Shown here: piece by piece, positions 53,795 to 63,765 of the stretch | Numbering within the stretch: position 1 is the stretch's first letter | Layout of the letters: each line of letters begins with the position of its first letter | Assembly (NCBI RefSeq): GCF_050624435.1 | Contig: NC_134535.1 | Span: 130,810,731 to 130,874,730, forward strand | Length of the DNA stretch: 64,000 nucleotides | Source of the DNA: Tenrec ecaudatus | Taxonomy: Eukaryota > Chordata > Mammalia > Afrosoricida > Tenrecidae | Reading direction: 5' to 3' | Program-made: the position numbers and the translations under genes | Notes under the pieces: model-generated | Told to the model about the DNA's origin: nothing | Databases searched by the model: none | Seen by the model: the letters and a program-made list of their open reading frames with translations, nothing else

Positions 53795-53998
53795 GAGCTA
53801 TGGTGGCATAGTGGCTGTGCACTGGGCTGATAACCCCAAGGTCAACAGTTTGAAACCACCAGCCACTCCATGGGAGAAAGATGAGGTTTTTCTCCTTCCA
53901 TAACAAGTCCCAGTCTTAAAAACCCACAGGAGCAGTTCTAGCCTGTCCCATACGGTCGCTCTCAGTCGAAGGGGACTTAGTGGCTGTGAGTGAGTTTG
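53795..53998 (+). repeat. AfroSINE
   Basis: AGAGCTATGGTGGCATAGTGG, AAGGTCAACAGTTTGAAACC, CAGTCGAAGGGGACTTAGTGG. Confidence 0.9.
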
Positions 53999-54420
53999 CT
54001 CAGGGTCTAGAAAGGGCTACAGGATGTGAGTCTGGTTGGGAGGGAGGAGAGGCTTACCGAGGCTTCCAAGCCAACTCTGGCTGTTCTGAGGGCTAACAGT
54101 GGCCGAGGGGGTCCTGACCCCTGTCTCCGGCTAGAGCAGCCTACGATGATGTGTCTCAGCTCCACGCTCAGTCATCTAGGCACGGCTCCGTCCATCATCA
54201 TTCTTTATGCTTCTCTGCGGGCTTTCTCTTTCTCCTTCCACCACCCTGCCTCTCAAGCTAAACCAGAGAAAAATGGGTTTTGTCTTTTTTTAACCAGAAG
54301 ACAAAACGTCTTAAATTACCTTCTTTGCGGTCTGCAAATAGAAATCACCAAGTAAGACGGCCACCCTTTCATTGCCCTCTGCCTTTCTGTCTGTCTCCTG
54401 AGCTCCTGAGCTCGAGTGGA

Positions 54421-54968
54421 TGCTAGATGGGGTTCTTTAGAGAAACAAGACCAGGATATGATGATTTTATATATATTTATATAGATAGGTAGCATAAGAA
54501 ATTAATTAATCTATAGAGCAGTACAAATGGCTCAGTGCAACTCACTTCTGTGAGACAGCTAATACACTGGCAGCCGTTCAAGTCTTGAGAGCCGCTGGGT
54601 AGTCCTCTGTAGAGAGATTCAGGGTATCCCAGCACAGGCAGCAAACAGCAAGGCAGGTCACCAACACTCAGCCAGATGACAGGGTCCAACAGTCCCCAGC
54701 TCAAGCAACATATACACCAGCAGTGTGACGAAGCAAGTCTTGAAGGAATTTCAAACTGCAGTGACACAGTCCACGGGTTAGCTGTCCCACAGGTAGTGTC
54801 ACTTGCAAATTGAGGCAGAGAACAAGCAAAGGCAGCCTCGCACTGGTCCGATGATCAAAGAGCAAGAGACAAGAAAGACGAGGCTCGACGAGCCATTTCT
54901 CTCTCTGCCCTTCCATTAATCCCACATGTGTTCATTGGCCAGGTTGGCACAATAACCTACCTATCCCA
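54421..54968 (-). mobile_element. Solo LTR, MaLR-like family B (antisense)
   Basis: The complement runs TGGGATAGGTAGGTTATTGTG to AGAACCCCATCTAGCA. Best preserved copy of family B here: ACAGCTAATACACTGGCAGC, GCTCAAGCAACATATACACC and CAGGTTGGCACAATAACC. No exact duplication. Confidence 0.75.
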
Positions 54969-55834
54969 AGTGCGAGGCAGAGCCGGGTCTCAGCGGGGGA
55001 AGCACTGTGGACCTGACCCAGCACCAGCCTGGGAGGAGGAACACTAAACTGCTGTGCCACCAGGGCTCCTTGAAAATGAGACTACCTAACTTCCAGTGAG
55101 CACAGGCTGTGTGTCAGGAGCTGCTCAACACCTCCCATGGGATCTGTAGACCAGCTCTCTGACCTCAGGTACAATCGCTCTTCCCAATCAGGGCTTGAAC
55201 CCAAGGGTCAGATTCCAGGTGGCCTGGACCTCTTCCTTCAAGTCACCAGGCCTGCCTGGGTCTGCTGTCTCCTCTGGAAGTCGGGGCGCAGGAGATGGGG
55301 CACCTAGCTGGTTACCAAGGCCCTTTCCAGGATAGGTGCTGGCGCAGCACATGGTCCGAATGATCACTCAGCTCTGTGTGCAGAGGTGCACGGGGCAGGT
55401 GACCGAGGCAAAACCAGCTTGCCGTGTGTGAATGTGTGTGAGCCGCGAAGTAAGAGACGAGACAGTGTGTGTCCTACAGTCCTGATCAAGACAGAGGGAG
55501 AGCACAAGAATCCACTGGCCCTACAAAATCTACAGGAAGATTTGTAGCTTGGGCCTGTTTTGAAAAGGGGGCAAAAAAACCAATCTTCAAAGCCAAAGTT
55601 TGAAAAATTCTTCCCAAATGTACCTCCATTGCCTGCATAGCACCTTATGCTTCCCTATCTTTGCCCCAGCTTGCACCCCACATCTTCAACCCCACCGGGC
55701 CCAGCCAGCTGTTAAGCCTTCGGAACCAGCTGGAGGGAGCCTTGCCAGCCAGCTCTGACTCTGGGGAAGGGAAGCAGTGGGGCGAGATGGTTCTCGGGGG
55801 TCCCCCGCACCCAGCATGTATGTCTTCTCTGCAG
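54969..55834. other. Unique sequence upstream of the coding exon
   Basis: No repeat recognised except a remnant SINE head (TGCCACCAGGGCTCCTTG, 55,054-55,071). Ends in the splice acceptor TGTCTTCTCTGCAG. Confidence 0.5.
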
Positions 55835-55929
55835 GCCCAGCAACCATGGCCCATTATAAGGGCGAGCAGGACGACTGGCTGATGGTCTATCTGAAGTATC
55901 TGCTCTTTGTCTTCAACTTCTTCTTCTGG
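55835..55929 (+). CDS. TSPAN11: TSPAN11, first coding exon (partial gene)
   Basis: Encodes the N-terminus of tetraspanin-11, a four-span membrane protein of the CD151-like tetraspanin group; its specific partners are poorly known. The exon begins after the acceptor CTTCTCTGCAG. GCCCAGCAACC is untranslated, then the ATG at 55,846-55,848 lies in a strong Kozak context (AACCATGG). The 28 codons read MAHYKGEQDDW, then LMV, then YLKYLLFVFNFFFW. From memory this equals human TSPAN11 except about three residues (positions 6, 13, 14). The short charged start is the cytoplasmic tail; hydrophobic residues from about 17 begin membrane span 1, and the YLKYLLF..N..FW pattern is diagnostic of tetraspanins. 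The exon ends at TGG with the donor GTAAGT, phase 0. The next exon (rest of span 1, small loop, span 2) is not in the remaining 8 kb. The true coding part is 55,846-55,929; the ORF continues into the intron only by chance. Confidence 0.93.
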
Positions 55930-55992
55930 GTAAGTGAATCCTGCACCCACGGCCCCTTCACCGAGCACTGAGTGACTCAAGCCACCTCTGTC

Positions 55993-56045
55993 GGGGGGGG
56001 GGGGGGGTGTGTGCGCGCGCGCGTGTGTGTGTGTGTGTGTGAGTG
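55993..56045. repeat. G-run plus (TG)(CG)(TG) tract
   Basis: Fifteen consecutive G, then TGTGTGCGCGCGCGCG and about 18 bp of TG. Alternating purine-pyrimidine with a CG core, 63 bp after the TSPAN11 donor. Confidence 0.95.
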
Positions 56046-56654
56046 AGTCACCACTCAGAGGCTGATTTCTTCTAAATCAAAGACCACCCATGGGCAAGTT
56101 CCGCCTGCTTTAAAGCAAATATGTGCCTTTGCTTCTGAGGGGGCAGAAAAGACTTCGTCTCCAGGTTGGCGTGGCGGCCCTGCCGCGTGGCAATCTGAAT
56201 GGCGCCGGCATCCAGTTCACAGTGCGCTTCATGTTCCAGCACCGCAGTACAAAGGCTTGGGCTCTTTCCTCCCCGCTAGCTCGTTGCACCAGAGCCTGGC
56301 GGGAAATGTTACTGCCTGATAAATTGCTTGTTTTCCACTGAAGTCCACTTGCCTTTCATGGCGAATGCATTCCAGACCCGGAGCAGGGGGGCTGAAGGCC
56401 TGGAGGGGGGTGTAGGGAGGGGCAGGGCTGCCAATGCCAGCCGGCTCAGGGGATGGTTTCTATAGCGACTCCTCTCAGGAGGGTGAGCTCTTCCAGGATG
56501 AGCGTAGAATCTGCCCTCTTGAAGCAGTTATCTGGGCAATTTGGGGCCGAATGCCATCAATGCCCCCCCCCCAAGGATAGCCAGACACGGCCATGTGTGT
56601 AGCTTGTATTTCAGCCATGCCTCGCTGCATTTGGAGAGGTGGCGGGGCATGGGA
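56046..56654. other. Unique start of intron 2
   Basis: No repeat recognised. 56,180-56,360 (AATGGCGCCGGCATCCAGTTC, CTGATAAATTGCTTG) looks unique and has scattered CpGs. Confidence 0.4.
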
Positions 56655-56790
56655 AGTGCTCAGACACTGGGTCAGCAAGACCCAAGCTCTGCCGACTCCC
56701 AAGGCCATGGACCTGGGCGAGTTACATCAGCCCTCTGACTTTGCCTTCGCGTCTGCAAAATGGGGAGACTTTAACTGCTGGAGGGGGTTC
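56655..56790 (+). repeat. MIR
   Basis: CAGACACTGGGTCAGCAAG, CAAGCTCTGCCGACTCCC, ACCTGGGCGAGTTACATCAG, CTGACTTTGCCTTCGCGTC and TGCAAAATGGGGAGACTTTAA follow the MIR core in order. Confidence 0.7.
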
Positions 56791-56873
56791 TGTGCCACTG
56801 GGTGGGTTCAAACCACTGACCTTTGGGCTGGCAGTTGCACCAGCAGCCTCCTTTTCAGGTCAGCAGTCACATG

Positions 56874-57068
56874 CGGGGGCCCTGGTGGCGTCGGGGTTCT
56901 GCGTTGGGCTGGGATCCGCAAGGTCAGCCATTGGAAACCACCAGCCATTCTACAGAGAAAGATGTGGCTTTCTGCTCCGTAAAGAGTGACAGTCAGGGAA
57001 ACCCACAGGGTCAGTTTTCCTCGGCCCTGTAGGGTCACTGTGAGTTGGCATTGACGCGATGGCAGGGA
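56874..57068 (+). repeat. AfroSINE
   Basis: GGGGGCCCTGGTGGCGTCGG to GTGAGTTGGCATTGACGCGA, full length. A short antisense SINE scrap (GGGTTCAAACCACTGACC) precedes it at 56,800. Confidence 0.9.
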
Positions 57069-57708
57069 GGAGTGAGAGTCAAATGTAGACTGTTGGCTCC
57101 CCCTTGGGCTTGGGGTTGGTCTGCAGGTGCCCTGAGCTGGTACCCGTTAATGTGCCTAGCACAGTCTCCGCATCAGCGCGATCCCTGGGACCATGACCAG
57201 TGCTCTTGTTCTCAAGTTGGATTCCCTATGCGTGACAAACCTGTCTGTTACAGAGCAGAGCTGTCCTGTGGGGGTTTCTTTTCTGGGTTCCTACAACAAA
57301 AGGGATGTATTAGGGAAGCCAGTAGGTTGCACGTCAGGATTGGCAAACAGGAAGGAGACAGCCATCGGTCTCTTCAGCCAGCAACCAGGTCTCTCTTTCT
57401 CTCTCCATTCCCACCAGGAAGCCAGCCCGCCTCTTGCCCTATCTGTCCTTGCACAGGCTGGGGCCAGATAAGAAGGTGCCCCATGGTCTCCGCGCTGCTC
57501 CGCTGAGTGTCTGTGTGTCTGATGGATCTGGTCTCAGCAGCCTTGGCCGGTGCAGACAGAGATCTTGGGTCCCAGGGGTCTCCCTCCTCTGCTGCTTTAG
57601 AGCTGGCTCACCCTGAGAGCCAGAGAAGTGGTTACAAACACGGAGCGATCCCTGCTCTTGGTGTGACAGCAGCGCCCCACGGAGTTGTCTCAGCTGTTGT
57701 CCCTGGAA
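57069..57708. other. Unassigned intron 2 sequence
   Basis: No repeat or exon recognised. Antisense and sense open frames are uninformative. Confidence 0.4.
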
Positions 57709-57722
57709 CCCTGAATTCTCTT

Positions 57723-58277
57723 TTTTTTTCTTTTCTTTTTTTTAAAATTTATTTATTTTTAACAATTTATTAGGGGCTCATACAACTCTTATCACAGTCC
57801 ATACATATACATACATCAATTGTATAAAGCACATCTGTACATTCTTTGCCCTAATCATTTTTTTCTCCTCTTTTCTTTTTTTACATTTTATTAGGGACTC
57901 ATACAACTCTTATCACAATCCATACATATACATACATCAATTGTATAAAGCACATCCATACATTCCCTGCCCCAATCATTCTCAAAGCATTTGCTCTCCA
58001 CTTAAGCCCTTTGCATCAGGTTCTCTTTTTTTTTTCCCCTCCCTCCCCTCTCCCCACTCCCTCATGTGCCCTTGGTAATTTATACATCATTATTTTGTCA
58101 TATCTTGCCTTATCCGGAGTCTCCCTTCCCCGCCCCCCCTTCTCTGCTGTCCCTCTCCCAGGGAGGAGGTCACACGTGGATCCTTGTAATCAGTTCCCCC
58201 TTTCCAACCCACTCACCCTCCACTCTCCCAGCATCGCCCCTCACACCCTTGGTCCTGAAGGTATCATCTACCCTGGG
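57723..58277 (-). mobile_element. L1 3' end (antisense) with duplicated 3' terminus
   Basis: Flanked by a perfect 14-bp duplication CCCTGAATTCTCTT (57,709-57,722 and 58,278-58,291). The last roughly 100 bp of the L1 occurs twice with a 121-bp offset (57,761-57,862 and 57,882-57,982), each copy preceded on the + strand by its own T-rich tract. It then continues into one 3' UTR (TTAAGCCCTTTGCATCAGG, AGGGAGGAGGTCACACGTGG, TGGTCCTGAAGGTATCATC). Confidence 0.9.
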
Positions 58278-58296
58278 CCCTGAATTCTCTTAAGGG

Positions 58297-58525
58297 GGGT
58301 TCGAACCACCCGCCTCTAAGTTAGCAGCTGATCCTCACTCACTCACTCACTCAGTCACTCACTGCCATCAAGTCGATTCCAATTCACACTGGCCCTATAG
58401 GATAGAGGAAAACTGCCCCTGTGGGTTTCTGAGACTAACTCTTTACAGAGTAGAGCTCCTCATCTTCCCCCCTCAGAGTGGATGGTGGATTCAAACCCGT
58501 AACCCCCAGGCCACCAGGGCTCCTT
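58297..58525 (-). repeat. AfroSINE pieces (antisense)
   Basis: Scrap GGTTCGAACCACCCGCCTC, then (CACT)n at 58,335-58,362, then a full copy ACTGCCATCAAGTCGATTCC to GGCCACCAGGGCTCCTTC. Confidence 0.85.
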
Positions 58526-58614
58526 CATCACTTGCAGTTCTCACTCACTGCCATTGAGTCCATTCTGACCCCAGCGACCCTGCAGGACGGAGCAGAACTG
58601 CCCCTATGGGTGTC

Positions 58615-58978
58615 TGTGTTGGTCCCAGTAGCCTAGAGAAACAAATCCATAGAAACTCATGTGTATAAGAGAGGATTTTTTATAAAGGGTAATCGTACAT
58701 TAAGAAGGTATCCTAACCCAGTCCAATCCAAGCCCATAAGTCCAATATTAGCCCATATGTCTGATACCAGTCCATAAAGTCCTCTTCAGACTGATAAAAC
58801 ACATGCAATGATGCTGAATGCAGACTATCCCAGGCCAATGGGTGGGAAGTCTTGTGGATTCAGTGGCGATGTAAGCATCGCAGCGCTGGCAGGGGTCTCC
58901 ATGGGGCTCCTCCAGCTCAGGGCACTAGCATACTTCCATGTGTCTTGTCAGTAGAGTGTGTCTTCCAGGGAGTGGGGG

Positions 58979-59034
<56 letters not shown>

Positions 59035-59103
59035 CTCCTCCAGCTCAGGGCACTAGCATACTTCCATGTGTCTTGTCAGTAGAGTGTGTCTTCCAGGGAG
59101 TGG

Positions 59104-59143
<40 letters not shown>

Positions 59144-59299
59144 CTCCTGCCTCCAGGAGGAAATACAGGAATTCCCAGAATTCTCAGGAGAAGGCCATGC
59201 CCACACAGAGGCCTCATTGGTTATATCTTGATTGACAGGCCAGACTCCACCCCTTCACTTGCAATCCTCTCAAATTGACACCAGCTTATCTAACTACCA
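58615..59299 (-). mobile_element. Solo LTR, MaLR-like family A, with internal duplication
   Basis: Complete with a perfect 5-bp duplication GTGTC (58,610-58,614 and 59,300-59,304). Longer than its relatives because a 128-bp unit is tandemly duplicated: 74 identical bases from 58,905 and from 59,033 (GGCTCCTCCAGCTCAGGGC to CTTCCAGGGAGTGGGG), each followed by a GA run. Confidence 0.9.
58984..59141. repeat. Two (GA)n runs inside the LTR
   Basis: About 48 bp of GA at 58,984-59,031 and about 34 bp at 59,107-59,141, one per duplicated unit. Confidence 0.95.
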
Positions 59300-59425
59300 G
59301 TGTCCGAGACTGTGTATCCGTACACGGGTAGACAGCCTCATCTTTCTCCTGAGAAGCGGATGGTGGTTTCAAACTGCTGACCTTGTGCTTAGCAGCCCGA
59401 CACATGACCCACTAAGCAATAGCTC

Positions 59426-61409
59426 TGAATGTGAGATGTCAAGTGCTGGCTCCCTGAAAACACCACCAACGTGGCCAGCCCGGGAGGCAGAGCCAGTGCC
59501 CTACCTCCCACACGCAGCCTTGGCGCAGCCCAGAGAGGCAGGCGTCCGTGGTCTCAGGGTCTTCCACACCAGGAGACGGGAGAATCGTGACGGAGTCATT
59601 TAGGATTGTTAAGCCCAGGAGGGCAAGGGTCTCCGAGCATCGTGGAGCACAAACAGTCCATTGATGCGGGCAACACAGTGAACAGCCGGCAGTTTGTTTA
59701 AAATGGGGTTTTTTTTGGTGAAGTTCCCGAAAGGCACAATATCACAAAGTGTAGCTTTTATCTTCCTGGGCAAGAATGTCCTGGAATGGTCAAGGCGTGT
59801 TGGTGAAGACGGTGGGCTAGCCAGGGGTTGCAGTGGAAGGCCAGCTGGGGGCCGGCAGGGGAGGGGTGGGCAGAGGTTGTCCGCTCTCAGAGATGAATCT
59901 GACAATGTGTGTAGGGTTCTTGTCCAAAGAAGAGACATGTTCTTTTTTCTGATCGTAATAGTCATATATGCATTTTGATTCTAGACCACCCCCCAAATAC
60001 TGCAAAGAGCTAAAAAGAAAAGACAAGTGGCCCCCATCTCCCCATCCCCAAATGACCATGATTGACGGTCTCTCCAGACTTTGCACTGATCGATCAGAGA
60101 GCTGGGGGGCTGCACTGGGGTGGGGGTGGCAGTACTGACAAGATTAGGTCATCGGTGGCATGAGGCTAAGTGGGAGAGAGGAGTCTGGGATACGTAACTC
60201 TTGTGACAAGAGGCAGACACGAGGGGTCCTCTGACGCAGAAGGAGTTGGGTGGCGAGTTCATGTTGCGGGCGGGGTGGGGGTGAGGGGGTATTTGAGAAG
60301 CCACATCCGGAAGGCAGTAAGCTCGTGGGTCTGGATCTCAGCAGAACCTCAGACTAGGGATTGTCCCCACCCAGGCCGTGGCTGTAACCACAGGTGGTGG
60401 CTCTAACCACAGAAATAGGTGAGGTACCGGGGAGCCGGAAGTTGGGAAGAGGTAACCCTATGTGGAGGACACCCCAGGGCTGAGTCTAAGGGGGACGACT
60501 GACTGCTCTGCTGTGCCTGCCACTCAGGGTGGTCCCGGGACATGGGACTCCTGGTGGTAAACGTGGAGAGGCCCAGAGACAGGCCAGGGCTCGCTGTCAC
60601 CGTGAGGGGGTGGGAGGAAGAGGGGCCCACAGAGGAGCTGGAGAGCGAGTGGTCAGGGAGGAAGGAGGAAAACCAGGAGACACAATACGGGAGAAGCCGG
60701 GGATGAGGAAGGACGGAGTGGGTAAGGTCAGGGAAGCGGCCGCTGACTGTAGCTGCAAAGAGCAGTGCAGGGAGCACTTTGAGGAAGGTCACGGAGGCCG
60801 GCGCTGGACTCAGTGTCCACGCCAGCACCTGGAGACCTGGAGCCAGAGGAGCCGAGGCAGGGCTGGCAGGCCCGGGAGGCTGTGGGTCATCAGAGTTCTT
60901 TAGACTACACCCTCGCGTGGCCATGAGGTCTAAAACCCAAACCGTTTGTGGAAAGACTTTGAGCCCATTGGGTCCCCTAGGAGGGAGCAGGTGGCAGGCT
61001 CAGTGACTGCCCATGGGCACCCCCTTCAGCCGGTGCAGACTGCGAGTCAGAGCATCAGTGTCTGCTCTTCTTTGGGAGCAAAGAGGAGAGCGATTGGGGG
61101 TGTATCGGCAAGGGGGCAGCAAGAGCCTTACCAGAGCGGAACCTGGCCCCTGCCTCCAGTTAAAAATAGGCCTGCCCCCAGCCCAGGCTGGTCTCACCCC
61201 AGCGTCCCCAGGACCTGTTTAGCTGGGCGCCAGCCCTCTGGTGGGAGCCGGCCTGCTTTGGAAGCTCCTGAGGCTGCTCTGTCCCCAAGTGCTCATCACC
61301 ACTGGACCCGTCTCCAGCCTTGCAGCTGTCTCCTGGGCCTGCGGTGACCTCGTCCGGAGGTCGGTAAGGGCTGGAGTGCCCGCTCATCTTCACCTGCAAA
61401 CCAAGCCCA
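59426..61409. other. Repeat-poor intron 2 stretch
   Basis: About 2 kb without recognised SINE, LINE or LTR. Two halves differ: 59.6-60.1 kb is AT-richer, 60.1-61.4 kb G-rich. No TSPAN11 exon found (no reading frame with the span-1/span-2 pattern). Confidence 0.45.
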
Positions 61410-61590
61410 GACCAAGCTGACTCACGGCGACCCCATGCGGGGCAAGGCAGAACTGCTCCCCACGATGGGCCTTTCTTGGTCACAGTCTCCATGGAAAAGG
61501 GATGGCCAGGGCTTGCTTCAGCGACATGACTGTGTTGAGTTTGAATTGACCACCTTGAGGTGAGCAATCAGGGCATGTGGCGTTTTTACC
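61410..61590 (-). repeat. AfroSINE (antisense, decayed)
   Basis: GCTGACTCACGGCGACCCC, GTTGAGTTTGAATTGACCACC. Confidence 0.65.
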
Positions 61591-62840
61591 ATCCAGCAAC
61601 CTAGTCGCCCGTGGAGGGACCTATCTTTCCATCTCTGACAGCCCACAAACTCCCTGGGAATTCACCAGCATTCCCCAGAGAGGGTGACCTTGTCCATAAG
61701 GATCCCCTACACCCCGCAAGTAAAGGTTCCCTTCCAGACATACACCCCAAGTCCACCTGCAGGTCCGAGGGATGCTGCTCGGATGAGCTTGTACTTGGGG
61801 CCCTGAAGTTCGAGGTTGAAGCTGAAACAGGGGCTTCGATGGGATGGATATTCAGATGCGCGGAGGATGGAGGGTAGAAGCTAGCCCCGAGATACATGCA
61901 TGCACACAAACATGGTACCCGCTCCTCCTCCACCTGTGCCTCCCTCCCTGCCCCAACACTCAGCCCACCTGAGACCCCCACCCCTCACCATCACCCTACC
62001 TGACTCCTCCCCCACTGTGGTCCCCAGCCCCCTCTGTTTCAATGAACCCAGGGTTGATCACGGAGCCGGGGAGCCCCAAAACGCTGGAGCCCCTGGGCCT
62101 CCTTCCTGAACCCAGAGAGAGCCTGTGACCGGGCGTTCCCATGTGGCCTCCTTGCACATGCGCCTCGTCCGTCCCCCTCATTTTCATTCCACAGCTCCCA
62201 TCGCCCCTGCAATGTTGTTCTCTAATTTATTATTTTAATTAGCTGCTTGGCTGTGCTCATAATCAAAACTTTCCCAACCTTCCAGGAGCTCTGCCAGGCG
62301 GTGGGAAGAACTCAGGGATCCGCGTTTTCCTTGACTGGAGGCAGCTCCTGCCTGGGCAGCCTTGGCCTGCCCCCAGGTGTTGGGCTGAGCCCCTGCCGCC
62401 TCCCCGCGGGGCACAGAGGGCGGCCTGCAAGGGAGTCCGGGTGCCTTGAAGGGAAGCAGAGGAGCTGGGGAACAGCCACAGAGTCAGGACCCACAGAGCC
62501 TTCTGCTGGCCTCAGGGCCAAGGTTGGAAAGCCCCCCACATTGCTCACCATCACTCCATTGAAGGTGACTTCTCCCCTTCTCCTGGGCTGTGCTTTGGAG
62601 AAAGAATGGGCGAGGGGGCAAGGGTTTGGTTTGCCTAGGACCCCTTCTTAAGACGACCCGAGGCACATCACAGGGCCATGCTGGCACATGAGACAGGACC
62701 AGGCGGGCCCTACGGGACTCAGGCTGGCTATGGTCCAGACATGAGGTAGCCACCTTCCGGGGCGATGCTGTCGTGTGTGGGTCAGCAGCCCAGTTGAGTT
62801 GGTAAAGCGAGCCCTATACTGGAAATGAGGCCTCTTGGCT
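61591..62840. other. Repeat-poor intron 2 stretch
   Basis: No repeat recognised. An AT-rich patch at about 62,215-62,270 (CTAATTTATTATTTTAATTAG) contrasts with C-rich flanks. Confidence 0.4.
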
Positions 62841-62899
62841 GGTAGGTGACCTTGGGAACATCACTTCTCGCTGGGTCTCCTTTGCATCGGTGGCATGGG

Positions 62900-63303
62900 G
62901 TGTCATCATTGTGTGATTCCGAGTCACAGTGGCCCTGCACGACAGAAAAGAACTGGCTCCCCCACCACCATCACCTGCCCCGTGGGGTTTCTAGGCTGCC
63001 GTCTTTACAGGAGAGGAGGCTTGGTGGTACAGGGGTTAAGCATGCAACCACTAACGGCTGGGAACCACAGTAGAACCCCCCTGCCACTCTGTAGGAGAAG
63101 GACCTGGCCATCGATCCCATGGCAACCACAGCCCTGGAAGCCCCGCGGGGCGGTCTCCTCCATCCTACAAGGTCTCCATGAGCTGGGATCAACTTGAAGA
63201 CAGTTTTTAAAATCCCTGCGGAAGTAGATCGTTAAGTCTTTCTTTTGTAGAGCTTCTGGGTGGATTCCAGCCACCAACCTTGGTGAGCAACCAGAGCTCC
63301 TTC
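62900..63303. repeat. AfroSINE (-) interrupted by AfroSINE (+)
   Basis: Outer antisense copy: 62,900-63,010 (TTCCGAGTCACAGTGGCCC) and 63,210-63,303 (GGTGGATTCCAGCCACCAAC, CCAGAGCTCCTT). Inner sense copy: 63,014-63,207 (GAGGCTTGGTGGTACAGGGG to TGAGCTGGGATCAACTTGAA). Confidence 0.75.
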
Positions 63304-63324
63304 CTGCCCTCGATGCCCATCACC

Positions 63325-63388
63325 CTTCTGACTCATAGCATCCCCAAAGGGTAACGTAGACCAGCCATCATCCCACCAGGGCTCCTTC
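63325..63388 (-). repeat. AfroSINE remnant with internal deletion
   Basis: TTCTGACTCATAGCATCCCC joined to CATCCCACCAGGGCTCCTT. Confidence 0.6.
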
Positions 63389-63460
63389 TCCCCTCATTAG
63401 CACCTTCTGTTTGCACAGAGGGCCTGGGAGCTAGCAGGAGAGGGGAAGCGCAGGCTGAAT

Positions 63461-63765
63461 TTGGTGGTGGAAGTGGAGGTGGAGGTGGAGGTGGAGGTGG
63501 AGGTGGTGGTACAGTGGAGGTAGAGGTAGTGATGGAGGTGGAGGTGATGGTGATGGAGGTGGAAGTGGAGGTGGTGGTGGAGGAGGAGGTGGAGGTGGTG
63601 GAGGTGGTGGTGGTGGAGGAAGTGGTGGTGGAGGTGGTGGTAGAGGTGGTGATGGAGGTGGAGGTGGTAGAGGTGGTGGTGGAGGTGGAGGTGGTAGAGG
63701 TGGTGGTGGAGGTGGTGGTGGTGGTGGTGGTGGTGGAGGTGGAGGTGGTAGCGGTGGTGGTGGAG
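63461..63765. repeat. GGT/GGA trinucleotide minisatellite (about 305 bp)
   Basis: Almost every triplet is GGT or GGA with a few AGT, GAT and ACA variants, in irregular GGTGGA hexamers. The complement gives Thr/Ser- or His-rich open frames by composition only. G-runs at triplet spacing could form G-quadruplexes. Confidence 0.95.

Larger units (their letters stand above)
58540..59425 (-). repeat. AfroSINE (antisense) split by an LTR
   Basis: Left part 58,540-58,614 (CACTGCCATTGAGTCCATTC, CTGCCCCTATGGGTGTC), right part 59,300-59,425 (GTGTCCGAGACTGTGTATCC, AACTGCTGACCTTGTGC). Clean join after removing the LTR. Confidence 0.85.

Noticed and set aside
58905..59141. CRISPR-like direct repeats
   Set aside because: Only two units, inside a eukaryotic LTR with GA runs; a simple tandem duplication.
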